From JADLBR01 sp964651705 (GTDB taxonomy: Bacteria > Verrucomicrobiota > Verrucomicrobiia > JADLBR01), in assembly GCA_964651705.1 (NCBI GenBank), contig CAZYWZ010000018.1:1-64000 (forward strand): 64,000 nt of DNA. Direction: 5' to 3'. Shown in pieces: positions 56,746-64,000 of the stretch. Each line of letters starts with the position of its first letter. Positions within the stretch are counted from its first letter, which is position 1. The notes below the pieces were generated by a model, which saw only the letters and a list, made by a program, of their open reading frames with translations, had not been told where the DNA came from and made no database searches. The position numbers and the translations under genes were made by a program.

Positions 56746-58893
56746 ATGGCCGCCCCACAGCCCGCACATTCCTCCCACCGCGCCGGCCCGCTGGGCCTCC
56801 TGTGGTTTGCCATCCCGGTGTTCCTTTTCGCCGGGCTGTGGTTTCAGCGCCCCGAGGTGGTCGGCACCGAGCTGCGCTCGATCGACTGGAGATTCTCGAT
56901 ACGTGGCCCGGCGGGCGACGAGCCGGGCGTCGCGGTCATCGCCATCGACGACGCGTCGATGCAGGTCGAGGGGGGATCGCTGTATGGCGCGGAGGCCTTT
57001 GCCGCCAATCGCGCTTTGGACCTGATGCGCTCGCCGTTCCCGTGGCCGCGCGAGGTGCACGGGATGCTGATCGACCGCCTGCTGCAAGGCGGCGCCAGGG
57101 TCGTGGCGCTCGACCTGTTGTTCACCGGGCCGAGTTCCCATGGCGACGAGGATGACGCCGCATTCGAATCGGTCCTGTCGCGACACACGGGACGGGTCGT
57201 GATCGGCGCCAACCTCGCCAACAACATCGCGCAGGGCGCCGCCGGATCGAGCACGCAGGTGATCTTCCCGATCGAGCGATTCGCGAATCCCTGCCTGTAT
57301 GGTCTGGTGAATTATTTTCCCGATCCCGACGGCGTGATCCGGCGGATCGGCTACCAGATCTCTCCCGAGGCGGTCGAGAATCCCTCGATCCCGGAGGGGT
57401 TCCGCACCTATCTGCCGAGCTTCCCCCTGCAGATCTTGCGCGCGGCGGTCGGCGCCGACAGGGCCGACGCGCTGTGCGAGGGCTGGCCGCTCATCCCGTT
57501 TCTGGGCCGCGGCCAGGGGGCGGACGTCGGGGCGGTGCCCGTCTATCCCTACCACCTCATCGTCGAGGACAAGAGCTGGGCCGACATGTTCCGGGGCGGG
57601 GAGCTGCTGCGCGACAAGATCGTCTTGGTGGGCCCGACGGCGCCGGTGTTTCAGGATTCGCACCAGACGCCCTTCGGCGGCATGAATGGCGTCGAGATCC
57701 ACGCGCAGGTCGTGGCCGCGGCGCTGCAGGGCCGCCGGATGCTCGAGCTGCCCGCCCTGTCCTGGCTGCCGCTGCTGCTGGTCTGCAGCGTCGTCGCGTA
57801 CACCGTGCCGCGCATGCCGCACAACGCGCTGCTGCGACTGGCGGCACTCGTCGCGGTGATGGCCGCCTACGCCTCACTGGCGCAGTGGCTCTTCTCGGCG
57901 CACGCGGTCGTGGTGCTGCTCGCGACGCCGCTGGCCGCGATGGCGCTGGTCGGCATCGGCAGCCAGGCTCAGGATTTCTGGCTGGAGCAGCGCGAGCGGG
58001 CGCGGCTGCGCCGCACCTTCGAGACCCACGTCTCCAAGAATATCGCCGACGCCCTGCTCTCCGACCGCACCCGCCTCGAGAGCATGCTCGGCGGCGTGCG
58101 CAAGCCCGTCACGATCCTCTTCTCCGACGTCCGCGATTTCACCTCGATCTCGGAGAACGCCCGTCCCGAGGAGCTGGTCGCGCAGTTGAACGAGTATCTC
58201 AGCGGGATGGTGGACTGCATCCTGCACGAGGGCGGGACGCTGCATAAATTCATCGGCGACGCGGTGATGGCGGTGTGGGGCGACACGGTGTCGGAGGGAG
58301 TGGAGGAGGACGCGCGCCGCGCGGTGCGGGCCGCGCTCGGCATGTTCCGCCGGCTGGGCGAGCTGAACGAGAAGTGGGTGGCGGAGGGGCGGATCCCGAT
58401 GCGGATGGGCGTCGGCGTGAACCATGGCGAGGTGGTCGTCGGCAACATCGGCTCCACCAGGCGCATGGAGTTCACCGTGATCGGCGATCCGGTCAACCTC
58501 GCCTCCCGCCTCGAGGGCACCACGAAGGAATTCCGCTGCGATGTCCTGATCGGCGAGGATGTCCATCCCCTCGTGGGGTCCGAGTTCCTGCTGCGCCCGG
58601 CCGGCCGCATCCAGGTCAAGGGCCGCAGCAAGCCCGTCAACGTCTACGAGGTCGTCGGCGCGAGCGGCGACCCCGCGCCCCGCATCACGCCGGCCGGGAT
58701 CGAGACCTTCGCCGCGGCCATGACAGCCTTCTACAACCGCCGCTTCTCCGGGGCCATCGCCCTGTTCGAGAATTATCTGGCCGACTATCCCCAAGATTTC
58801 CTGGGTCGCACCTACATCGAGGAGGCGCGCCGCCTCATGGACTCCCCGCCGCCCGAGACCTGGGATGGCACCTACGTGATGCGCTCGAAGTGA
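56746..58893 (+). CDS. CHASE2-domain adenylate/guanylate cyclase
   Basis: Membrane-bound class III nucleotide cyclase of 715 residues. A TTG 42 nt upstream is a less likely start. The first membrane segment (about 21-36) is followed by an extracytoplasmic CHASE2 sensor domain (about 45-330: RSIDWRFSIRG, VAVIAIDDASMQ, KIVLVGPTAPVFQD, GVEIHAQVVAAAL). Three more membrane segments lie at about 338-410. The cytoplasmic cyclase domain (about 450-640) has metal Asp residues in ILFSDVRDFTSISE and KFIGDAVMAVWGD, and VGVNHGEVVVGNIGS. The last about 60 residues are helical, TPR-like. It converts a periplasmic signal into cAMP (or cGMP). Confidence 0.93.
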   Translation: MAAPQPAHSSHRAGPLGLLWFAIPVFLFAGLWFQRPEVVGTELRSIDWRFSIRGPAGDEPGVAVIAIDDASMQVEGGSLYGAEAFAANRALDLMRSPFPWPREVHGMLIDRLLQGGARVVALDLLFTGPSSHGDEDDAAFESVLSRHTGRVVIGANLANNIAQGAAGSSTQVIFPIERFANPCLYGLVNYFPDPDGVIRRIGYQISPEAVENPSIPEGFRTYLPSFPLQILRAAVGADRADALCEGWPLIPFLGRGQGADVGAVPVYPYHLIVEDKSWADMFRGGELLRDKIVLVGPTAPVFQDSHQTPFGGMNGVEIHAQVVAAALQGRRMLELPALSWLPLLLVCSVVAYTVPRMPHNALLRLAALVAVMAAYASLAQWLFSAHAVVVLLATPLAAMALVGIGSQAQDFWLEQRERARLRRTFETHVSKNIADALLSDRTRLESMLGGVRKPVTILFSDVRDFTSISENARPEELVAQLNEYLSGMVDCILHEGGTLHKFIGDAVMAVWGDTVSEGVEEDARRAVRAALGMFRRLGELNEKWVAEGRIPMRMGVGVNHGEVVVGNIGSTRRMEFTVIGDPVNLASRLEGTTKEFRCDVLIGEDVHPLVGSEFLLRPAGRIQVKGRSKPVNVYEVVGASGDPAPRITPAGIETFAAAMTAFYNRRFSGAIALFENYLADYPQDFLGRTYIEEARRLMDSPPPETWDGTYVMRSK

Positions 58894-58935
58894 GCGCCGG
58901 GCGGGTTTGCCCCCCGGGTGACCCGATGGGCAGCA

Positions 58936-59151
58936 TCGCGCGTTTTCGAGCCAGACCTCCTGCCTCGCAAGTTGGGCACCAGAGCGGCGGAGAGTGGTAG
59001 GCTGCGCCTTGGCGCACGCCGCCGAATCGACGGTCCGCGTGCGCCAAGGCGCAGCCTACATCGCGACCCGATCGCCGAACCGTCCCGTGGCTTCCGGCTC
59101 CGCCGGACATAAAGCGGTGCCGCCGCTGCGCTCTGCCACCGCAGTCCATAG
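58936..59151. repeat. Composite cassette with BIME type D2 and a family B half-element
   Basis: TTTTCGAGCCAG (about 58941) precedes a decayed leading hairpin. GTAG (58997-59000), TGCGCC-TT-GGCGCA, spacer, TGCGCC-AA-GGCGCA and CTAC (59056-59059) follow and differ from D1 at only a few positions. Then comes TTCCGGCTCCGCCGGA and AAAGCGGTGCCGCC...GCCACCGCAGTCCA, the right half of a family B palindrome (59089-59151). This fills the gap 58894-59203, which has no gene. Confidence 0.78.
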
Positions 59152-59203
59152 CCCGGTCGCCCCTTTGCAAAAGCCCGCGAAGCACCTAAAGATACCTATA
59201 ATC

Positions 59204-60691
59204 ATGAGCACACTGACCCATCGCCCCTCCCGAGCAGGACGCTGCCTGCCTATCCTGCTGGTCCTGATGGCCCTCGTTGCGCTGGTCGCCGCGGGCGGCT
59301 GGTTCGGGGTCAACGCTTGGCTCAAATCCGGGCAGCTGGACCAGTCGATCCGATCGACCCTATCGGATGCCGTGGGTGCGCCGGTAGAATTCCAGGGGAT
59401 CGGCTTCGTGCCGTTCACGCGCGTCGCGCTGCAAGGGCTGACGGTGGCGAACCCGAAGGTCAAGGGCGCCGCGCCGCTGGTGGCCTGCCGCCAGCTGGAG
59501 CTGGGCCTCGCTCCCGCGGAACTCATCCGTGGGCGCCTGCATTTCCATCGTCTCGGGATCGAGTCGCCCGAGCTGCGGCTGCTCCAGGATGCCGGCGGGA
59601 ATTACATGTTGCCCACCAGGGGCGGCGATGGCCCCGCCGAGAAGAAAGGCCCTGCGGCGGCGCGGTCCGGCGCCGGGGGCGGCGATTCGGGTCCCGCGCA
59701 AGAGTGGAGCATCGACGTGTTCCAGATTCGCGACGGACGCCTCGAGGGCATCGGGCATGATGGCAAGCGTCTCTGGCTGGCGGAGGGCGTCAACGTGAGG
59801 GCGGGGGTCGGCCAAGCGGCGGGCGGGGTTTCGGCGAAGGGCGAGGCCGACATCGCCTGGGCCGCGCTGTTCAAGGAGTTCGGCCTCCATGACGTCAGGA
59901 CGCCCTTCGCGTTCGCGTCCGACAAGCTGACGCTGCCCGACCTGCGCTTTGTCTGCTACGGCGGCGGCGGCTCCGGCAAGGTCTCTTTCGACGCGCAGGG
60001 CGCCCGGACCTTCGAGGCGGATCTGGAGGCGGGCGGCGTCGATGTTTCTTCCGCGATCGAGGCCTTCGGCGCCGACCCCACGGCGATCTCGGGCAAGCTC
60101 ACCCTCCGCGCCAAGGCCCAGGGATCGGCGGATCAGCCGGCGGCACTCCGGGCCGCGGGGGATTTCACGGTGAAGCCGGCCAAGCTCGCGGGATCCAACG
60201 TCCTGAAGACCATCGGCACCGTGCTCATGCTCCCGGAACTCCAGAACTCGGAGTTCGCCGCGGTGCGCGGCCAGTTCGAGATCCACGGGCAGAAGGTGCA
60301 TTTCTCCGATCTGCGCACCGAGCCGCGGGAGCGGCTCCAGATCGTGGCGAACGGCTCCGTCGGGTTCGACGGGCAACTGGACCTGAAGGGCACGCTGGCC
60401 GCGAAATCCGAGACCATCAACCTCGCCCCGCTGTTGACCCAGGCGGGCGGCGCCACCACCGCCGATGGTTTCACCGAGATCCCCTTTCAGGTCAAGGGCA
60501 CCGCGGATAACCCGAAGGTCTCGCTCGCCCCGTCGGCGGCCGGCGCCATGGTCGGCGGCTTCCTCCAGCGGCTCATCGGCGGCGGGCAAAAGCCGAAGGA
60601 CAAGGCAGACGGCACCGCAGAGCCCGCGCAGCCGCAACCGCAGGAGAAACCCGCCGACGCCCTCAAACGCCTGCTGCCCTTCGGGCGATGA
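59204..60691 (+). CDS. AsmA-family inner-membrane/periplasmic protein
   Basis: A 495-residue protein with one N-terminal membrane segment (about residues 14-35, LPILLVLMALVALVAAGGWF) and a large periplasmic part. VGAPVEFQGIGFVPFTRVALQGLTV is the AsmA/YhdP-like entry. The C-terminal AsmA_2-like region (about 330-470) has FEIHGQKVHFSDLRTEPR and FDGQLDLKGTLAAKSETIN. AsmA proteins are bridge-like and linked to phospholipid transport to the outer membrane, complementing the Mla genes at 7-9 kb. The tail is low-complexity (KPKDKADGTAEPAQPQPQEK). The stop overlaps yacG by 4 nt. Confidence 0.82.
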   Translation: MSTLTHRPSRAGRCLPILLVLMALVALVAAGGWFGVNAWLKSGQLDQSIRSTLSDAVGAPVEFQGIGFVPFTRVALQGLTVANPKVKGAAPLVACRQLELGLAPAELIRGRLHFHRLGIESPELRLLQDAGGNYMLPTRGGDGPAEKKGPAAARSGAGGGDSGPAQEWSIDVFQIRDGRLEGIGHDGKRLWLAEGVNVRAGVGQAAGGVSAKGEADIAWAALFKEFGLHDVRTPFAFASDKLTLPDLRFVCYGGGGSGKVSFDAQGARTFEADLEAGGVDVSSAIEAFGADPTAISGKLTLRAKAQGSADQPAALRAAGDFTVKPAKLAGSNVLKTIGTVLMLPELQNSEFAAVRGQFEIHGQKVHFSDLRTEPRERLQIVANGSVGFDGQLDLKGTLAAKSETINLAPLLTQAGGATTADGFTEIPFQVKGTADNPKVSLAPSAAGAMVGGFLQRLIGGGQKPKDKADGTAEPAQPQPQEKPADALKRLLPFGR

Positions 60692-60891
60692 AAACCAACG
60701 GACGCGGACCCCGCGAAATCCGCTGCCCCACCTGCGGCAAGCCGGTGGATTTCGATGCCCCGCATTTCCCCTTCTGCGGCGAGCGCTGCAAGCTGGTCGA
60801 CCTCGGCAAGTGGTTCAACCAGGAATACGCGATCCCCGCCGAAGAAGATCAGGGCGAGGAGGAGACACCCCCGGACGCAGAGGCCACGTAG
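60688..60891 (+). CDS. yacG: DNA gyrase inhibitor YacG-type zinc protein
   Basis: A 67-residue zinc-binding protein that can bind gyrase GyrB and inhibit it in E. coli. The zinc ligands are C-P-T-C (in IRCPTCGKPVDF) and C-x3-C (in FCGERCKLVDLGKW), followed by the family motif LGKWFNQEYAIP. The acidic tail (EEDQGEEETPPDAE) is typical. Its ATG overlaps the stop of the AsmA gene. The TAG stop lies in a GTAG followed by CCGCC-GG-GGCGG, another possible REP foot. Confidence 0.93.
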   Translation: MKTNGRGPREIRCPTCGKPVDFDAPHFPFCGERCKLVDLGKWFNQEYAIPAEEDQGEEETPPDAEAT

Positions 60892-61034
60892 CCGCCGGGG
60901 CGGGCACACGCCGCAGTCCATAAATCGGGCCGCCTCCTGACCCGCCACGCGGGCGGGCAGTCTCTCAGCCTATCCCCCGCCGAAGGGCGAAGGCCCTTCG
61001 CTACTAGCGAGTTACGCCGTATTTTCGAGTCAGC
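60888..61034. repeat. Repeat mosaic: GTAG hairpin, family B remnant and type C3 hairpin
   Basis: GTAG (60888-60891) plus CCGCC-GG-GGCGG; CGCCGCAGTCCA (a family B end, about 60910); GGGCCGCCTCCTGACCCGCC; then CGAAGGGC/GCCCTTCG loop GAAG with CTAC (61001-61004), TAGCGAGTTACGCCGTA and TTTTCGAGTCAGCC. The last part is almost identical to 45175-45227. The TGA stop of the following minus-strand FAD gene lies inside GAGTCAGCC. Confidence 0.75.
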
Positions 61035-62385
61035 CGAGGTACGCCCCCTGCTCGCGCAGCAGGGCCTGCACCTTGGCGACGTCGACATCGCGGGGGCGGC
61101 AGCCGCCCTGGACGGCGACCGCCGCGGCCGCGCCGGCGCCGTGCCCCGTGATGAGGCATGCCGCGATGAGCCGCATGTCCTCGATGAGCTTCTGGTCGCA
61201 GGCGATGCAGCGTCCCGCGGCGAGGAGGTTATCCAATTTTTTTGGCAGGAGCGCGCCGTAGGGGATTGGCCAGCCGACGTGGTTGGCGCCCTGCGCGCCA
61301 CCGACGCCGATCGCATCGGGGAACTTCTTCCCCTCGCGGGAGTCCTTGAAGGTCAGCTGGTGCACGCCGGCCAGCAGGCGCGAGGTGCGGACGCCGAGCT
61401 GCGGCGCGGTCTGCAGCAGGAAGAGCTTCTCGGCCCCGGGGGTCTTGCGCAATTTCTGGACGCGCTCCCAGATCGCGCGGCGGTGCTCCATCTCCAGGCG
61501 CGTGAACTCCTCGATGTCGAGGTTGTCGGTGCTCGGGCCGCGCAGGTTGACCCAACGGGCGCTGGGCTCCGGCTCGGCGCCGCCGAGTCTCGTGATCCCG
61601 GCGGCCTTGAGCTGCTCTCGGTCGGCGCGGTCGTAGTTGCCCACGCGATGGACCAGCCCGATGGCGTGCAGGCGCTGCTCGTGCTCGGCGCCCGCCGCGG
61701 CGAAGACGTCACCGTCGCCGCTGGCATCGACGACCACCTTGGCGAGGATCGCCTGCCGGCCGGCCTTGCTCTCGATGACCGCGCCGCGCACGGCGCCTCC
61801 CTCCATGATGACATCGGCGACCCAGCTGTGCAGGTAGACCTTGGCCCCGCACTCGCGGATCATCTCGTCCATCATGTACTTCGTGGCCTCGGCGTCGGTC
61901 GTGGGATTGAACTTCTCGGGCTCGTGGTTGATGGCGCCCCCGATCTTGCTGATGCGCTCGACGAGTTCGTCGCCGATGCCTCGCATGACCTTCACCCGCT
62001 GGCCATTCTCCTTGGCGTGCGTGCTGATGACCAGCAGCACCAGGCCGCCGGTCCACAGCCCGCCGAAATAGCCATACCTCTCGACCAGGCACGTCTTCGC
62101 CCCGGCGCGCCCCGCGGACACCGCCGCCGCGAAGCCCGCGGGACCGCCGCCGACGACGAGCACGTCGGTCTCGTGGATCACGTCCAGCGGACGCTCGGGC
62201 TGGATGACCTTCCCGCCGCGCAGTTCCGCGGGATAGCGCGGGCGCTCGCGCACCGGGATGGATTGCAGCTCCTTGGTCTTCCCGTCGGGCGCGGCGTGCT
62301 CCGACTCCTGGGCCATCAGCCGCGTGGCAAAGGGCGCGCCGAGGCCCGCCGCCGCCATCACTCGTATCAACTCTCGTCTTGTCAT
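61030..62385 (-). CDS. Tat-exported FAD-dependent oxidoreductase
   Basis: A 451-residue flavoprotein. The ATG at 62385 overlaps the Gfo/Idh/MocA stop (ATGA), with GGAAGG about 10 nt upstream; an ATG 9 nt earlier has worse spacing. The N terminus MTRRELIRVMAAAGLG is a twin-arginine signal. The dinucleotide motif VLVVGGGPAGFAAAVSAGRAG (Gly79-Gly84, quoted over its core) is followed by ERYGYFGGLWTGG, VVDASGDGDVFAAAGAE and LLAAGRCIACDQ. It belongs to the PVC-typical FAD-dependent oxidoreductase family. Coupling to a Gfo/Idh/MocA suggests one extracytoplasmic sugar-oxidation step, which is inference. Confidence 0.88.
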   Translation of the reverse strand: MTRRELIRVMAAAGLGAPFATRLMAQESEHAAPDGKTKELQSIPVRERPRYPAELRGGKVIQPERPLDVIHETDVLVVGGGPAGFAAAVSAGRAGAKTCLVERYGYFGGLWTGGLVLLVISTHAKENGQRVKVMRGIGDELVERISKIGGAINHEPEKFNPTTDAEATKYMMDEMIRECGAKVYLHSWVADVIMEGGAVRGAVIESKAGRQAILAKVVVDASGDGDVFAAAGAEHEQRLHAIGLVHRVGNYDRADREQLKAAGITRLGGAEPEPSARWVNLRGPSTDNLDIEEFTRLEMEHRRAIWERVQKLRKTPGAEKLFLLQTAPQLGVRTSRLLAGVHQLTFKDSREGKKFPDAIGVGGAQGANHVGWPIPYGALLPKKLDNLLAAGRCIACDQKLIEDMRLIAACLITGHGAGAAAAVAVQGGCRPRDVDVAKVQALLREQGAYLG

Positions 62386-63746
62386 AGTGTCCATCCTTCC
62401 CGGTATTGGGGCGCGATGTATCGGTTGGCCTCCTCGCTGTTCGTGGCGCGCATCGCCTTCGCGTCCCAATCGATTCGCCCATCGATGCGCTTGGCCACGT
62501 TGCCCAGCAGGCAGATCTCGGTCAGCAGCGCGCCATATTGGAAATCCGCGCTGGCCTTGGCCTGGCCCTTGCAGGCCCTGGCCCAATTCACGTAATGGCC
62601 CTCCTCGATGCGGGGCAGGCTCGGCGCGGGCCGGTTCGGGAGGAACTCCTTCATGGCGCTCTCGGGGATGAGCCTCGGGGAATCGCCATAGACGCCGAAG
62701 GCGAGCATTCCTTTAGTTCCCTTCAACAGCGCGCCGCCCTCCTTGCCGCCGAGGACGCGTCCCTCCTCCAGCTCGAGGGGCCGCGGGGGGCGGAGGCCGT
62801 CGTACCAGGTCAGCTTCACTGGGGGCCGATCGGCCTTCGCCGGGAAGCGGAAGGTGACGATCGAGGCGAGCGGGTGCGTGTCGGGGTTGAGGCCCAGGGA
62901 GGTCGCGTCGACGGTCGTGGGCAATCCGAGGTCCAGCGCCCAGACCACGGGATCGAGGGTGTGGACGCCGCGGTCGCCCATCATGCCGTTGCCGAAGTCC
63001 CACCACGCGCGCCAGGTCCCGGGGTGATAGGCGGGGTGGTACGGCCGATGCGCCGCGGGGCCGAGCCACAGGTCCCATTCGAGCCCTTCGGGCGCTGCCG
63101 GGGTCTCCTCGGGCCGCGACATCCACTTCGGGCTCCACCGCGCGTGCCCCGGCGGGTGATACGAGAGGCTGCACCACGCGTCCACCTCGCGGATCTCCCC
63201 CAGCACCCCCGCGCGGACCCATTCGTGGATCATCCGCGCGCCCTCCATCGAGTGCCCCTGTATCCCGAGCTGGGTGCAGACCTTCGTCTCCCCCGCGATC
63301 CTCGCCAGCTCGCGCGCCTCGCGCACGTCATGCGTCAGCGGTTTCTCGCAGAAGACGTGTTTCCCCGCGCGCATCGCCGCCGCGGCGATCACCGCGTGCG
63401 TGTGGTCCGGGGTGCCGATGAGCACCGCGTCGATGCCCTTCTCCTTCTCCAGCATCTCGCGATAGTCCTTGTATCGCCTGGCGTCCGGGAATTTCGCGAA
63501 TGTCTTCGCCGCGTAGTCGTGGTCGACATCGCAGAGGGCCACGATGTTCTCGTCGGTCAGATTCTGGATGTCGCGCCCCCCCTGCCCGCCGATCCCGATG
63601 CCCGCGATGTGCAGCCTCTCGCTCGGCGGCGCCTGCCCCGACGCGGCCACCACGCGCCGCGGCACGACCTGGAAAAGGCCCGCGGCCCCCGCCGCGGCAC
63701 CGAGGAAGCGCCGCCGGGAAAGCGGCGCGCGCGATCGCGTCTGCAT
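62382..63746 (-). CDS. Tat-exported Gfo/Idh/MocA-family oxidoreductase (second copy)
   Basis: A 454-residue NAD(P)-dependent oxidoreductase. Start at ATG 63746. Twin-arginine signal LSRRRFLGAAAGAAGLF. Rossmann motif IAGIGIGGQGGRDI at about residues 46-59, CDVDHDYAA, and the family motif HVFCEKPLTHDVRE. The beta-sheet domain (GTWRAWWDFGNGMMGDRGVHTLD) and IDWDAKAMRATNSEEAN near the end are typical of the exported PVC subfamily. It is the upstream member of a two-gene operon with the FAD protein (4-nt overlap). It is about 35 percent identical by eye to the copy at 28.7 kb only in the core motifs. Confidence 0.9.
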   Translation of the reverse strand: MQTRSRAPLSRRRFLGAAAGAAGLFQVVPRRVVAASGQAPPSERLHIAGIGIGGQGGRDIQNLTDENIVALCDVDHDYAAKTFAKFPDARRYKDYREMLEKEKGIDAVLIGTPDHTHAVIAAAAMRAGKHVFCEKPLTHDVREARELARIAGETKVCTQLGIQGHSMEGARMIHEWVRAGVLGEIREVDAWCSLSYHPPGHARWSPKWMSRPEETPAAPEGLEWDLWLGPAAHRPYHPAYHPGTWRAWWDFGNGMMGDRGVHTLDPVVWALDLGLPTTVDATSLGLNPDTHPLASIVTFRFPAKADRPPVKLTWYDGLRPPRPLELEEGRVLGGKEGGALLKGTKGMLAFGVYGDSPRLIPESAMKEFLPNRPAPSLPRIEEGHYVNWARACKGQAKASADFQYGALLTEICLLGNVAKRIDGRIDWDAKAMRATNSEEANRYIAPQYREGWTL

Positions 63747-63853
63747 GCGCCGGAGGCTAGCAGGCGGGGCCAACCCATCGCAACCACGATGTCTCGACTG
63801 GATGTTCTTCAAGAAATGCTTGCCGCGCGGTGGCGCGCCACCAGAATCGGCCC

Positions 63854-64000
63854 ATGGCTACCCCCTTCCCCGCCCCGCTCCACACGCGTCGCGCCTTCTT
63901 GGCGACGGCGGCCGCGGCGGCGGCCGCGTGCGCCTTACCCGAAGCCTCCCGCGCCGAGACCGGAGACCCGCTCGCGGGCGCCGACGGGCGCATCGCGAAA
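63854..64000 (+). CDS. N terminus of a Tat-exported protein (cut by the window end)
   Basis: Forty-nine codons are open from the ATG at 63854 to the end of the window. They encode a Tat-type signal, HTRRAFLATAAAAAAACAL, ending near EASRAE. This is followed by TGDPLAGADGRIAK, the start of a mature domain that cannot be classified. It is divergent from the Gfo/Idh/MocA gene 107 nt away. Confidence 0.6.
   Translation, partial: MATPFPAPLHTRRAFLATAAAAAAACALPEASRAETGDPLAGADGRIAK

Noticed and set aside
55468..57822. Long minus-strand frame across the NeuA-HAD and cyclase genes
   Set aside because: It covers parts of two real genes in other frames and an intergenic region; arginine/histidine-rich translation without domains.

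Overview
The window (64 kb, GC-rich, roughly 65 percent by eye) comes from a Gram-negative-type bacterium with a large polysaccharide-degrading secretome. The family mix resembles the PVC superphylum (Lentisphaerota, Kiritimatiellota, Verrucomicrobiota, Planctomycetota) or neighbouring uncultured phyla such as Hydrogenedentota and Sumerlaeota. It includes formylglycine sulfatases, Tat-exported Gfo/Idh/MocA oxidoreductases, a hydrazine-synthase-alpha-like haem protein with HEAT repeats, PEP-CTERM proteins, autotransporter-associated strand repeats, DUF4091 and heparinase-like proteins. No rRNA gene was seen, so this placement is inference. I recognised no tRNA, CRISPR array, prophage or transposase gene.

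Layout. 0.2-5.7 kb: a sulfatase and a large LamG/beta-helix secreted protein. 6.1-10.6 kb: one compact minus-strand housekeeping operon, rplS-rnhB-yraN-mlaE-mlaF-mlaD-ispD. 11-18.5 kb: a GH5 glycosidase, icd, an alpha/beta-hydrolase-like protein, an O-antigen-ligase-like membrane protein with a tiny acidic membrane peptide, and a YD/RHS-like secreted protein. 18.9-26.7 kb: ptsP, an M20 peptidase and a translationally coupled pair of HEAT-repeat proteins, one with a CxxCH haem site. 26.9-41.6 kb: sulfatase, Gfo/Idh/MocA, an AraC regulator divergent from a GH29 fucosidase plus coupled beta-helix protein, a PEP-CTERM protein, a heparinase-like lyase, a second GH5 and a UroD-type methyltransferase. 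41.8-49.1 kb: a GH38-like protein with altered zinc ligands, a corrinoid protein, a second UroD-type methyltransferase and a large PEP-CTERM surface protein. 49.2-55.3 kb: a DUF4091 protein and its coupled partner, divergent from an FAD protein with a discoidin-like end. 55.5-64 kb: a NeuA-HAD fusion, a CHASE2 adenylate cyclase, AsmA-yacG, an FAD enzyme coupled to a Gfo/Idh/MocA, and the first 49 codons of another Tat-exported protein.

The most unusual signal is between the genes. Nearly every longer intergenic space is a mosaic of dispersed palindromic repeats. Many share one architecture: an outward GTAG foot, an 8-9 bp stem, a 4-nt loop, then an inverted partner ending in CTAC. This is the design of REP/BIME elements mobilised by TnpA-REP (RAYT) enzymes. 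The stem sequences differ completely between loci (at least seven types), yet several sit inside the same flanks: an upstream hairpin 16-18 nt away, an AAAT-rich junction, and a downstream TTTTCGAGTCAG block. Several GTAG feet supply the TAG stop codon of the preceding gene. Two related pairs with a GTGA or GTGG foot lie in frame inside coding regions, one of them within a signal peptide. A second family of long palindromes (core GCGGTGTCGCC) and a motif (CCGCGGTTTGAAGTTTC) that always points at a downstream start codon complete the mosaic. No RAYT gene lies in the window.
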